Part shown: piece after piece, positions 43,548 to 55,021 of the stretch
How positions within the stretch are numbered: the first letter of the stretch is position 1
Layout: each line of letters opens with the position of its first letter
Assembly: GCA_029378245.1 (NCBI GenBank)
Contig: JARKIF010000013.1
Coordinates: 372,001-436,000 of the forward strand
Length of the DNA stretch: 64,000 nucleotides
Direction of reading: 5' to 3'
From: Roridomyces roridus
Lineage: Eukaryota > Basidiomycota > Agaricomycetes > Agaricales > Mycenaceae
Notes under the pieces: model-generated
What the model saw: the letters and a program-made list of their open reading frames with translations, nothing else
Database searches by the model: none
Told to the model about the DNA's origin: nothing
Program-made: the position numbers and the translations under genes

Positions 43548-44384
43548 GCAGAAAGGATTGAATGAGCGTTGGTCGGTCTGACGGATAGGTTCAGTTGTGA
43601 TTGCAAAATGGGCGGGTACACTGACTGGACGAGGGAGTGGGAGTGGATCGAGGCGAAAAGACTGCACTCCAGATGCGACCCCGCCATTTTTATCGGGATT
43701 CCGTCGATCGTGTCAATGTCAAAAGTCAAAGTGGTGCCTAATACCAGGGGAAGACCGATGGTCTAGGCCTTGTCTTTGAATACTGGGTTACCCCTGCTGA
43801 AGTCTGGATTCAGCTGCTGTTCGTCCTGAAGCTCTAGCTGCACCGCCGATGCTCGTCCTCAAGCTTCAAGCCTGCCGTTGAATCGTGGTTGATACAGCTC
43901 AATTGATATGGCGATCGGTATGGCGGAACGCTTTGAGCCCCTATATGTGGGTAGCCTCCGAGTAAGGTTCCGCCGATCCAATGGCCGGGGTATCGCACAT
44001 GGCTTGAGCAACGACGTGTTTTCGGCTGCAACCACCGGAAAAGAAAACCACTTTCCCGGGCAATAAATAGGTAGCGTCAAGTTCGCTGCCTCCCTTGGCA
44101 CTCCGCAAGACAAGTTGACTCCACATGATCGATCTTTGGTGGAGTTGAAGAAGGCGAATACAGCGGATATGAACGTTGCGGCAAAACCCAGCTCGGCGTT
44201 TGGAGAGGCCCAAGCAAGGCCTAAGAACGCGGATGCTGCCGATGACTGTGTGCAGCGGCATCATTGACATCAAATGTTCGCCTGTAAGCCGGCATTATTC
44301 CTCTCGGCACACTGTGGGCGTTTTTCTTGTCTTCAGGGAGCGTGACATGGAGCTAATCCAGATTCAGGGAGCCGATGCCATGAA
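43548..44384. other. Intergenic, no gene seen
   Basis: Between the Ser/Pro-rich gene and the 905-bp TIR element. No supported coding sequence. Confidence 0.5.
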
Positions 44385-45289
44385 GTGGTGATGGGCACGG
44401 CGTATGATCTCGATGGCAGCTTTGTACATGTTTGGCTCCGAATCAAACTTGCTCGTTCATGTTCCACCGTTTATCTCTTTCCACATTGACTCTAGCACCT
44501 CATGTTGTACACAAAAGATGTTAAAAATAGTCATATCAAGTTGGCCCCACCAAAAAAAAAAGACCTTGTTGATCCGGTATGTTGCATTATTTGCCCAACA
44601 TTCCTTGAAAGGAATTGTCCCCAAAAGAACGGCCCTCTCTTGCATTATAACACACTTCAAGCTCATTCCTGAAGCCAAAAACTTCATTAGCATGGTTCCA
44701 AAGGGTTATGAAGCTTTTGGACGACCAGGAGGCCACTTTTCGTAGCCCTGACGGGTGTCCATCAAATCAGAGGGAATGTGGTGCTTCTGTCCGAAGTGGG
44801 CACGCGGTACCATGCTTCTGGGTTAAAAATGGGTTAGAGGAGTCATATCTAGCTCAAAAGACAATAACCACCTCAAAAATATGTCCCTTGAGTCGAGGCG
44901 TGGCTCGAACCTACTGCAAATGCCAAATTAATCGAGGAATGTGGAAGCCCATAACTTTGCAACGCTTACAGGAAACTTCGAGGTCTTTCAAAGTGATTTG
45001 GAGAGAAAAAATGTCTCAATTGGGTGGACTCAAGGGCTTGAAAAAATATGTGCTCTGGAGTACTGGATTGACTTCCAGTACAGCTGTATTTTCATCTATT
45101 GGTGGAATTTCAAAGAGTCCCATAGTCCACACCAATTTTTGATAGATTTAAACAGTATCTGTCTACTCAGAATTCTGATAATGTTTGAGGAAACAAAGTT
45201 ATGGGCCTCAGAAAGTTGGAACACAACCGCTCTGCGAGCCAAACATATACAAAGCTGCCATCGAGATCATACGCCGTGCCCATCACCAC
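44385..45289. mobile_element. TIR element of 905 bp with 5-bp target duplication, superfamily unclear
   Basis: Inverted termini of about 45 bp beginning GTGGTGATGGGCACGGCG and including CTCGATGGCAGCTTTGTA, with the inverted copy at 45240-45289. Flanked by ATGAA at 44380-44384 and 45290-45294. The interior is AT-rich and non-coding on both strands, unlike the flanks. It ends about 135 bp before the C2HC-motif gene, inside its likely promoter. The 5-bp duplication does not identify a DNA-transposon superfamily by itself. Confidence 0.82.
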
Positions 45290-45424
45290 ATGAAGAACAA
45301 GAGAACAAGAAAGACAAAGCCGGCATCAATCACGATCATCAAAACACAAAACGGGTCTTACTTCTCCTCTTCCATCACGATACCCCTCCTCTCCACACTT
45401 TCGCCTCCATCCAGCTCTACGACA

Positions 45425-46332
45425 ATGCCACTCGCTCTGCACCCCGTCCTGGATGATCTCCCGCCTTTCTCCAACGCGTGCGGCCGTGGATGCGGCCACA
45501 TCTTCCAGTTTACTGGCCCAGACCTTCTTGGAAGCATATCGACATTGGTCAGCAAGCATTCGCGGTCCTGTCCAGCGCGTGGATATCGGTGCGTTGCACA
45601 TCGATTCCTCGTGTAGTCTTGTACTGACTCTGAAAAAGACTTGCTGACAGTGGTATTATACCTCGCCCGACTCTTAACGACTCGCACGTCCACCCCGCAA
45701 GTGTCAGCGACGAGGAGGAGAGATTCCTCAACGCCCGGGATGTCTCACCTTCACCCTCCCCATCTGCCAGCACCTCCAGCGTCGTCACCGCATCCACGTC
45801 CGCCTCTTCCCGGCGTGCCACCTCTTCGAAAAAACCCGGCAATCTCCCCACTCGTTCCCGCCCTCGCCCTCGTTTGCGCACCAGCTCTGGAGCAACAAAG
45901 CGCAAATCCTCCCGCACCGAAAACGAACGCCGTGCCGAGCTCACCTCGGATCCATTCGTCGTCCCCGGCACCGTCACGCCCCACGAAGTCGGCTGCGCGG
46001 GCTGTGAGCGTACAATCAAGCTCGATAAACGGTCGAGGTATTATCCAGGGCTGTGGGAGAAACATCGGGATCGGTGTCCTGAGGTTCAGGTGCTGAAGCG
46101 CGGACAGGAGCAGTCTCTGGTTCTCCAGCCTGAGGTCGATGTGACCAATTCGACACTGCACGATGAAGGAGACGACGACTCGATGCAGGTGGAGGAGAGC
46201 ATGCCGTCGCGGCCAGTATCCAGCCAGGGGATGGTCTCGTCGGAATCGGAGGGTTCGGTCCCAAGAAAGTCTTGTGCGTTCCTGCGTCTTCAATCTTTCA
46301 TTCGTGCTGACTTTTTCTTAGACTACAGATAG
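45425..46332 (+). CDS. Protein with two C-x(2-3)-C...H-x3-C zinc-type motifs
   Basis: Three exons. Exon 1 contains ACGRGCGHIFQFTGPDLLGS with KHSRSC (C-x3-C, H-x3-C). Exon 2 has an acidic/Ser linker (RVSDEEERFLNARDVSPSPS), a basic patch (RPRPRLRTSSGATKRKSSR), then VGCAGCERTIKLDKRSRYYP followed by GLWEKHRDRC (C-x2-C, H-x3-C). Exon 3 is only YYR and stop. The second motif, with its LD-S-YYP-LW-KH---C pattern, is widespread in uncharacterised basidiomycete proteins as far as I recall. The two motifs look like diverged copies of one zinc-binding unit. Nuclear location is likely; DNA or protein binding is unproven. Confidence 0.7.
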
Positions 46333-46851
46333 TTATGAGCTGCATGTGCGTCTTGCGTTGCCACTCCCTTTTGCAGACGACTTCATACTGACGTCTTCCT
46401 TCTCGTATCAAGTCCTCATTGTACCACACGCAATTTATCATTATCCCAATAACATTCATAATCAATCCTGATTGACTCGATTTCAGACGGCATCGAGGCT
46501 TCCATTCAACTTCTATTACTCCATTTGATGACTGGTGGAGTCACTGGAGTGATTCTGGCCTCGACGAGCGGTTTTGAGGCTTTCATTGATTCAGTGTCGG
46601 CGATAGAAGTCAACCCGGCTTCGAGTACCTTCGACAAGAGTGTTGGAAACCTTCGCTGGCCTCGTCTGGACCTGTGCTTGCCTCACTGAATGGGAATTTT
46701 CTCTGCCGGTCGAGACTCTCTTGGGACATCGATATCAGTAATCACAACGCTGCAAATCGATTCGAATTCCGCTCCGTAGACTGAAGAGCTTCCAAAGTCT
46801 GCAAATTGTCTCAACTGCACAGTGCAGTCTGGCAAGCATTCCGACCAAGTT
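46333..46851. other. Intergenic, no gene seen
   Basis: 3' flank of the C2HC gene. No supported coding sequence or repeat structure. Confidence 0.5.
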
Positions 46852-46912
46852 CGTCGCTTAGCTCGGTTGGTAGAGCGCGTCACTAGTATGACAAGGTCCG
46901 GTTGTGGTCGTT
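46852..46912 (+). pseudogene. tRNA-Thr(AGT)-like remnant or SINE head
   Basis: GCTTAGCTCGGTTGGTAGAG matches the tRNA A box and a perfect D-arm. It is followed by GCGTCACTAGTATGAC, an anticodon-arm-like hairpin with AGT in the loop position but with a six-base loop. No B box (GGTTCGANNCC) or acceptor-stem partner follows. A functional tRNA is therefore unlikely; a decayed tRNA gene or the head of a SINE fits better. Confidence 0.4.
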
Positions 46913-47439
46913 TAAGTAGGTTTAAGTCGGCTAGAGGGAACTGTGATCTCTCAGATCTTCTTTTTTTGGCAGCATCGTCCTTTCCCGCAGTCGGTTGACA
47001 GCCGTTCGAGGATGGCACCTCCCCCGTACTTTCATTGCATCAAGAATCAATCGCTACATCGAGAGCAATCTCCCCGAATTTCAGGGTCGGTAAGATTATA
47101 CTCCTTGATCTCCCGGTCTTCTTCAAGCCGAACCCGTTGCAATTCATTAACTAGATTCACTCGGGCGCTCCGGATCCGTCTTTCCAGCCCAGCTGTTTCA
47201 TGTTCTCGGCGACGTCAGCCCTGCTGACAGCTAGTTCATTCAGATAATTCTATGAAAGTACTAGAACTATCATTTCCCAGGTCGACCGACTTGCTTAGCC
47301 GCAGCTGACTGGAAAATGCATAAATACAGACTGAGGGGACGCTCTTCCTCCAGTTCCTCATCCTACATTCGATCAGGTGAGCTTTCCTCCTCTTCCCTGC
47401 ACTCCGCTGCTTTACTCACCGACGATCACAGAGACCACA
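46913..47439. other. Promoter region of the split secreted-protein gene, no gene seen
   Basis: Holds a weak TATA-like CATAAATA at about 47318. No supported coding sequence. Confidence 0.45.
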
Positions 47440-48605
47440 ATGCAATTCACGCTCGCCCTCCTCACCAGCGCACTTCTCATCGCCGCCTCCCGCGTCCTGG
47501 GCGCAGACTTTACGTGGTTCAATGGGGCAGACTGCACCGGCTCAATCGTCGCCAGCAGCCCCGGCGTGGTCCCAAACGAATGTGTTTGGCTCACCAACGG
47601 CGGTTCCGCCAAATCCATCAGCTGGTCGGGCGTCCCCAACGGTGTGAGGTTCTACGAGTCGGGCGGTTCGCACGATACTTGCACCACTGATGCGGTTATC
47701 GTTGTCGGAAAAATCGAAGATTGATTAGATAGGAATCTAATCGTATACAAGCCGTTGTAATCCCATAATAAAACCGTGGATTATATCGCATCACTTTAGG
47801 ATTGTAACCGCTTAGGATCCCCAGGGTGCATTACAAGGGATTGTTGACTTGTAATGTATTGTAATGGATTTGCTGGAGAACACTAAAAGTTTTTGAAGGC
47901 CTTCACAGCCATCTGCATTGGGATTGAATGATTTTGAAGTGGTCAACGTTGAATCACCACTGAGTTCACAAGGATGTTCGTTCTGCTTATTTTATCTGAC
48001 TGTTCACACCAGGAGTCGAACGCTTGACCTCAGGGAGTTCTCAAATTGAACAAGAAGACTGAATACGAAGTAGACTATGATAGCACACACATACATGAGA
48101 ACAAGACTCAACATAGCACCACTTTCTGTTACCAAGATTATTCCTTCCTCAGAAAGGATGTATTATAGCTTCCTTGGGTTCATTGACTCTGTTGAATTTC
48201 TGCAATCTCAATGTATGCTCTGTTGTGTAGGAGTTCCGAGTCGGAGCATGCCTGGTCCAAAAATTAGCATTGAACAACTGGAATCACTGGACCTGGATTC
48301 AGAGGGTGCTAATGGCAAGCCACTAAACTAATGCAAGCCATTACATGCCAGGGGTTGCTGTAGAATGACTCCCGAGCAATTGCAATCCACCCCGCGTGGA
48401 TTACAACCGGTTGCAATCCGCGCCAATCCCCTAATCAATTACAATCCAATGTAATCATTTTGGTTTTTTTTCCGACAGTCACTGGTAGCGGCTCTGGATG
48501 CACTACGGCTCCGGATGGGTGAGTCTTGAAGCTTGACTCGAGACCTTCGCGCGGCGCTGACAATGCATGTGTAGATTCAACCTCGAGAGCTTCAACTTTA
48601 TTTGA
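47440..48605 (+). pseudogene. Small secreted protein gene split by a 775-bp TIR element
   Basis: Signal peptide MQFTLALLTSALLIAASRVL, mature part GADFTWFNGADCTGSIVASS, VVPNECVWLTNGGSAKSISW and SGGSHDTCTTDAVIV, then the element at 47703-48477. The frame resumes after the right target copy as TGSGSGCTTAPDG and, after a small intron (48519-48574), FNLESFNFI with TGA at 48603-48605. The four cysteines and size (about 110 residues) fit a secreted effector-like or surface protein. With the element in place translation ends a few codons inside it. Splicing it out with the AG at its right edge would shift the frame by one, so the gene is probably dead. Confidence 0.72.
47703..48477. mobile_element. 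775-bp TIR element inside a secreted-protein exon
   Basis: Termini TGTCGGAAAAA (left) and TTTTTCCGACA (right), flanked by GT on each side (47701-47702 and 48478-48479). Subterminal regions contain many TTGTAAT/ATTACAA and GCAATCC motifs. Non-coding. Removing the element and one GT restores the host frame exactly. Superfamily unassigned. Confidence 0.78.
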
Positions 48606-48801
48606 AAGGTCAACGTGTGTAGGGTTCTAGCTTCTCTTTAGAAACCTGGGTACATTATGTAATTGTCTCGCGTCAAACATTTCTGTCCTTGGATAAGCTG
48701 AAAACACCGGACGAATAAATAAGCATGTCGCACTCACTATAATCTACGTATGTAGTTTAGGTTCGACGGAAAAAGAACACCACACCCTCCTCGGCAAAGA
48801 C

Positions 48802-50869
48802 TCACTCCCCAAGAATCAACACCTCCGCCCTCTTCGACCTCGGCTTGATCCCACACTTGAACGGCATCGGATGACTTTGCAATAAATCAACATCTCGGCC
48901 TCCAATCACGAAAGAAGGAAAGAAGGAACTCACCAACTAACACTGCCCGTATACTCAAACCCATCCGTCCTCTTCTCCAAATCAAACACAGCCAACACCA
49001 TCGACGCAGCGATGAACAGCATATCATCAGCCAGATCGCGCCCGGGACACACCCGTCGGCCGTACCCGAATGCAAAGCGCCTGGGGTCGGGGTTCATCGG
49101 CGTCGACTCCGAGGAAGAAGCAGATGAGTTGAGGTAGCGCTCCGGCTTGAAGGTCCAAGGGTCCGGGTAGATCGCGGGGTCGTGCATTATCGCCCTGGGC
49201 TCGTATTCAGCTGTGTAGTATGGTAGGAAAAGAGAGGGATACGCACCAATTGTTTGGCATAATTGTCGACCCTGCGGGGATGTGGAGCCCGTTGTACACA
49301 TCGTCCTTACTCGTTCGGTGCGGGAGAGCAAGCGGGCCTACAGGTCTCCACCTATGTACCTGCGCACATTGTCATTCATATGTACGGAGAAAGGGAGAAC
49401 GGAAGACACACCTCTTTGATCAGGCCCTCGAGGTACGGCAGGTGTGGTCTGTCTGCGAACGTTGGCAGCCGATCGGATCCAACAACGCGATCGATTTCTT
49501 CTTGCGCCTTCTTCTGCACATCTGGGTGCCCTGCGACGGCGAGGAAGAAGGATGAGATGGCAGAGATCGTCTGGATTGGAAACGATGAGCACTTCGGAGG
49601 CGTTGCGTAGCGGAGGGGAAGGCTAACCGTATCGGCTCCAGCTATACGCAGCGTCAGTATGCTCGCATACAAAGGCAGAAGAACACGACAACGCACCGGA
49701 ATACAAAGTACTCGAAGCCCACTTGTATATCAACTCCTGCTCCTGGGATGGATTGGAGTCGCGCTCGAGGAGGCTGGTGGTGAACGAAGGGATGGCCTTG
49801 CCCTTCGCCTGAGCCGAGATTAAACGAGTTCTTGTGGAAGAGAGGAACAAGCGTACGAGTTGATCCCGAATCATCTCATAAGGCGTATCCCGCATAGCCG
49901 TCATATTCTCCTTGAACTCTGCAACATCGCGGGACCATCTGAAGCCCATCCAGGACGGGAGGTGGCAGACTTTTTCAAACAGGCGTGAGTGATGTGAAAT
50001 CGGGGAAGACGACAACGCACGGATGGGAAAGATATCGCAGAGGTATTTGCCCGGGACGATGGCGCTGGCCAGATCGTGGTCCGCGCGCTCGGCCAGACCC
50101 ATCAGTAGGTCGTCGTGCTTTGCAGGGGTGTACCCATGCGAGATTTCGAATACAGAGCAGGCGACTACGCTGCCGGGAGAGATCAGCTGTGTTCCCTGTC
50201 TGAGAGCGTGAGGTGACCGTACCGCTTGATGAGATGCAAGAAGTCTTCCGGCGTCGCTAACAGGTCTTTGAGGAACTCCTTGGTGTGCTTGACTTCAATC
50301 GGATGGTACTCGGCCAGCTTTCGCGGTGCCACCGCCTCGTTGATGAGTTTACGGAATTCGCGATGGCGGGGGCCGGATTGTGTGAGAGGGAGAGACTCGG
50401 CCCAGCCGACGCTGTAGATATGTAAGGCTCAGATCACCAGGAAGAAGGGGTAGCGAGACATACATTGTGCCAGCGAAAGTGAGATGCGGACGATCGCTGT
50501 AGATGGTGCCGCGGCGCTCAAGGAGGGAGATGGCCTCGATGGAACTTAGGATGACAATGTGTTGGCCGAGGGCGGACACGTGCACGACGTCGCCTTGAAA
50601 AGAAGAGCTTGATGAGCAGACGCTGACACGAATCATGAACACTCACCATACTGCTTCGCCCACTCGGTGAATTGAATCCACTGCCTGTCCGCCGGTAGCT
50701 GGAGCATGTTGCCGATGAAGGGAAGGCCCTTTGGACCAGGAGGAAGTGGAAGCGAGGACTTGTTGAAGATCTTGTAGATACCAAGAAGGGCGACCGCCCC
50801 GCCGAGCCCGAGCGAGATGACGGGCAGTGGCGAGCCTTCAGTAGGGTAGGCCTTGAGCAAGTAGTCCAT
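48802..50869 (-). CDS. Cytochrome P450 monooxygenase
   Basis: Membrane-anchored haem monooxygenase. The N-terminal anchor is in SLGLGGAVALLGIYKIF, followed by the proline hinge LPLPPGPKGLPFIGN. Helix C region: ESLPLTQSGPRHREFRKLIN. I-helix AGADTT is split by an intron. The ExxR motif EVHRWRP is also split by an intron, and PLALPHR and NNWAIMHDPAIYPDPWTFKP follow (acceptor chosen so that NNWAIMHD is continuous). The haem-binding loop is FAFGYGRRVCPGRD with the axial cysteine. C-terminal exon: SHPMPFKCGIKPRSKRAEVL, stop 48802-48804. About ten short introns; all key motifs intact. Similar to fungal O-methylsterigmatocystin oxidoreductase-like P450s; substrate unknown. Confidence 0.9.
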
Positions 50870-52303
50870 TGGTGGAGGCAGAGCAGAGAGTGCATCCCGC
50901 CGTAAACGTCACTGCTAATGTAGTAGAAAGCCCACAGTCTTGGCGGCCGCCACGACCGCCGCACATCGTAGCGGCGGGAGAGAGTTGGCACAGCCACGTG
51001 ATGATCCGTGTTTACTGTACGGCATCTCCGGCATCATCTGAAGCCACACATGAGTCTGCTCCCACTAGGAAAGCGTTGGGGATTTCATCTAGGTGTTCAT
51101 TCTGATTCATTTTGAAAGCGCATTTATCATGCGAAGATAGGTTCCTGGTTTCCTAACGCGGTCAACAGACACCGTGGAAGAAATTGTTCTAAATTTTTGG
51201 CCACACCTCAGTGGACGACTCCTTCATCCAAGTCTTCATTTTGATTCATTGTCGTTGCTCATCTATCAATCTTGGTAGGTTTTCTGTAACGGAAACTGTT
51301 GGGGTTCCAAGTCCCCGCTTCGCGGACAGAATTGGCTCTCTCATTCGACAGATTCATGAACCCCGACTTGCGGATGTCCTGGCACAGACCAATCGGTGCG
51401 TAGCCGTCCAAGTCAATCTTGCGACCCTTGAATGTTTCATATTTGGCCGGCGCCTAGATTTCGAAGCCTATCGTGGTCTTCGTGCCTGGGTGTTATGTCG
51501 GGGAGCAGATCTAATTAGAAGATGTCCTGTGAAGATTTCGGAAGGCGAGGCCCCCGGCTTTCTCAGCTGACTACGGCGGCATTTCCCTTGCCGCAACTGC
51601 CGACGAAGGAATCGGACACTTGGGCAACAGCCAGTCAGACATGTGCTCAGAGCGGATCCAGCTAGATCCCAAGCCTGGCAGATTTGAGATACCGTTGACT
51701 CCAGCTCGAGGCAGAACCCTGGACCGCACTGCGTCCGCTCGAACAACTTCTGTGGCAACACGGGTTCCTATGGATCCGGCGGGAACACGGCAAAATATCC
51801 TATTACCGGGTCCTGGGAGAGAAGGCCAACTCTTCCCGTCCACCAAGAGACTAGAGAACCCTGGCCGCTGGATATTGCCCGACGCGCGTACCGCGTTCGC
51901 TCGCAGATAATTGCAAGGGTGACTCATTCATTGTGAAACTCCCAGCTCCACTTTTGGACCAAAGAGAAGCGCTTCTAATACTGGAGTCCCTGAAATTCAC
52001 CGCCGAGTGCATGATTTGGTACTTGGTGCAGAGTGAGTAAAACTCACCGAATAATGCCTGAATGACCCGAGCCGCATGATCTATTCATTTCAGTCCATCG
52101 GCCCTGATTTTTCTTGTTCATGGCATGGCGACATGAAATTCATGGGCCGATGTTTTCACAGTGAAGACAGATACCTGTCTCTCGAACGCACCCGGTCTGA
52201 TATATATGTCCAGTCCCCCCCAGAAGAGGATTAATTGCTTCCCTCTTCGTCTCCCTTTTGACCCTTCCCACCAACGGCCTGCCAGCCAAATACTCTACAT
52301 ACC
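50870..52303. other. Intergenic, no gene supported
   Basis: About 1.4 kb between the P450 start and the DUF6533 gene. Open frames near 51211-51927 overlap on both strands and show no domain. Confidence 0.5.
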
Positions 52304-53766
52304 ATGGCGGCCTCACAAGCGACGATTGAACTGGTACGAGAATTTACGACCCTGCGCCTCTTCTCCGGTACGTTCCCTCCTCTACCTTCTGTCGAGTTTC
52401 TGCTAATCCAAGTTGCAAGCGATTTCCTTCACCGGCGTGGTATACGAGCATCTCTTGACATTCAACACCGAGCTAGAGACAATCTGGTGCAACCCAAACA
52501 CGCGCTGGCTCTCGAAGCTCTTCTTCGTGATCAATCGGTACCTCACCGAGGCCATACTCATCTTCATCGGATACCGTGAGCGCCCCGGCTTCAGTTTCAC
52601 ACATCCCGGTGGATCCTGACTACTTCCAGTATTCAGCGAGTCCGCTACGACTCTTAATGATGCAGTGAGTTTAGGCAGGCACCGCGCAATTGACTTTACT
52701 GATCACCTAGTCCTAGGTGTGAGCCACATTCCGCCCGCCCATCTACTTCTTCGGATATTAACACAGTGCGATCCCAAGGTGCCTACAGTTCATATGGCTG
52801 TACGGAATTGGCTGCGTGGTTTTCCAAGCCACCTCACACTGCAAGTCCCCCTTCTCCTCCTCTTCTGCAAACCCCACGCTGACACTAGGAATGACCTCTA
52901 GTCATCCTGGTCATCCGGATATACCGACTCTGGGACCGAAGGAATGACGTCGCCAGGAATCTCACTATCATGTTCGGATTCTTCATGGCTGCCATGATCG
53001 TCGTTGGTGTGTTCATCGTTCGGGATCTCAAGCGTGTGTATTACTTTCCTCTGCATTGTGCTTAAGTCTGATGGCTTCACAGCAATATACAACGCTCTTT
53101 TGCACACCTGTTTACTATCCAACAAACCTATTGCCATGCAGGCCTTGTATGGTGTAACGGTGAGGACCAGGTCAATTTCAACCCTATGACGACTGAACCC
53201 AGTTTCATAGTGTGCCTTTGACCTCGCCATGGTCATATTCATTATATTCAACGCCATGGACCGGCCGCGTCTGACCAACGTTCAAATGGCTTCTGACCTG
53301 CACAAGGACGGTATGGGTATTTTCATGGTACGCCTCTCCTCATCCCACTCGGGGATTTTTTTGTTCAACTTTGCCTTCTAGGTCCTATTCGGTGAATCAA
53401 TCCTTGTACAACTGCCATGACACGGTGAATACTGACGGGGAGTTCTCAGTCATACGACTCACAAACTTCATGGTGGCCATATTCTTCGATGTGCGTAATC
53501 ACGAGTGATTATCTGGTGCTTAGCTCACTGTGCATCTTAACGTTCAGATATCCATCCTATTCATCTCAACGACGTACGTCTCCTCTCCCATCCCCTCCTC
53601 TTTCAAGTTGTACTCATCTCATAACAGAACGGCCTGGGCCCTATCCACAATCATTAATTCAAGATTTCAAATGCGCTTGGAAGCTCTGGCGTTTGCCCGA
53701 GCGGCGGCAGAGCAGCGTCACATCGTGGTTTTGGATCATTTGCCAGAATGCGACTACGAGTATTAG
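52304..53766 (+). CDS. DUF6533-type multi-pass membrane protein
   Basis: Integral membrane protein of an Agaricomycete-expanded, functionally uncharacterised family. MAASQATIELVREFTTLRLF leads into FTGVVYEHLLTFNTELETIW and LSKLFFVINRYLTEAILIFI, the diagnostic N-terminal block. Later exons: VILVIRIYRLWDRRNDVARN, LTIMFGFFMAAMIVVGVFIV, SFIVCLTSAMVIFIIFNAMD, HKDGMGIFM, LRLTNFMVAIFFD. The last exon carries AWALSTIINSRFQMRLEALA and ends PECDYEY at 53764-53766. Seven membrane segments are expected and most can be placed. A stretch near 53040-53160 does not fit the model cleanly, so one or two middle exons are uncertain. Receptor-like function has been suggested for such 7TM layouts; unproven. Confidence 0.72.
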
Positions 53767-54299
53767 GCCGCGGAGTTTCACGCCGGAATCCACTTTATTT
53801 TACTTCGCTTCAGGTAATTCACGCATAGTGTAATTCTTGTGTACCAACAAAATCAAAAGTCAACCAGCGGGCGCTGGCGACATTGTACTTCGAATCAATA
53901 CATCACTGCAGGATGGTACCAGTCCAAAGTAACCAGCATCGTATAAAGAAACACAAGCTTCATGATCAAGCGACTCACGATTGCCCCTCTGTGTCCACTC
54001 GCTCTCCGTGTGCCCCGAGCAGAGCCAATGCAAATGACATACCCACGTTGTCGGCCAATGGGGCTTCGAGTGAGTCACAAATCACAGAGAATGGATTCAA
54101 ACATCGACGTTCATGGATACAAATTCGAGGCCAAAGCGTCAAAATATTTTGCATCAGAGGATACTTGAGATTTCCTTCTTCCAAGTTCACTCAGTGAACC
54201 GGATGTTGTCTGCACCAAGAGACGTCAAAAATGGAAACATTCCAAGACGAAATCCACTCACAAAAGCGTCAAACTCAAACTGCTGAAGTTAACCACTTT
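53767..54299. other. Intergenic, no gene seen
   Basis: Convergent space between the DUF6533 gene and the F-box pseudogene. No supported coding sequence. Confidence 0.5.
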
Positions 54300-55021
54300 G
54301 GTCCAAGCTTATTTCAATCTCCATTCCCTGTACGCGCAGCTCGTGAAGCGTAGAGGTGCATATGGCTCTCTCCACGTGCACTTGTTTATCGACGTCCTTC
54401 TGAATTTACCTGAAGGACGCAATCCTGCCATTGCCCTGTGCACGCGCGGACAACAACGCTGTGAGATAATTGACCGGGATGATGCTCTGGCTGTCGTCCG
54501 TGATGGTGAACGGCTCGAGGTCCGGAAGGAGTGCCCGTTCACCCATTCGTCCCAGCAAGTACCTCCAACCGCCCGGAATCCAGTCCAAAGCAGACAGCGA
54601 GGAGTGACGACTGGCAGAGCGGGGACCAATTGCAATCAACTGATGATTTGGTCCATGCCGAGATTGTAGCGCCCTGGAGGCGAGAGTTGGAGGGTCTGCA
54701 CAGAACAGGCGGATCGGGTTACAAAATTCCGCAGAATGTCGTCCAAGTCAGGGACGAAGTTGTGGATATTTGTCGCCAGTGACTGCATACACTCGCTTGA
54801 ATCAGATGATCGCCCGCGTAGTGCTGGAAGATTTCGCCGATGACATCGCTCGAGGACGGGGTAGACGATTGTAATCCAGTGTCGCTCGAGCTTGGCTCGA
54901 GCTGTGCGCTCCTCGGCATGCAGGACGGCGAGTTGGGATTCCAGAGCGTCAATCTTAGCCCGGATTGCTGCAAGATTGGCGCGAATTCACGGTCGGTGAG
55001 TGACATGAGGGTGAGGAGCAA
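54300..55021 (-). pseudogene. F-box protein pseudogene
   Basis: Reading from about 55000 leftwards, one frame gives the coiled N-terminal segment common to basidiomycete F-box proteins (IRAKIDALESQLAVLHAEER, TARAKLERHWITIVYPVLE). The F-box itself (SDVIGEIFQHYAGDHLIQAS, VCSHWRQISTTSSLTWTTF) lies in another frame with no intron between them, so a frameshift has occurred. It then stops (CGIL). Later fragments (SALDWIPGGWRYLLG, LSARAQGNGRIASF) resemble the downstream repeat region. A strongly mis-modelled gene is possible but less likely. Confidence 0.5.

Noticed and set aside
46848..46925. Functional tRNA-Thr gene
   Set aside because: The B box is absent, the anticodon loop is one base short and no acceptor-stem partner is present.
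47703..48477. Ordinary long intron in the secreted-protein gene
   Set aside because: Terminal inverted repeats and a GT duplication are present, and GT-AG removal would shift the frame by one.
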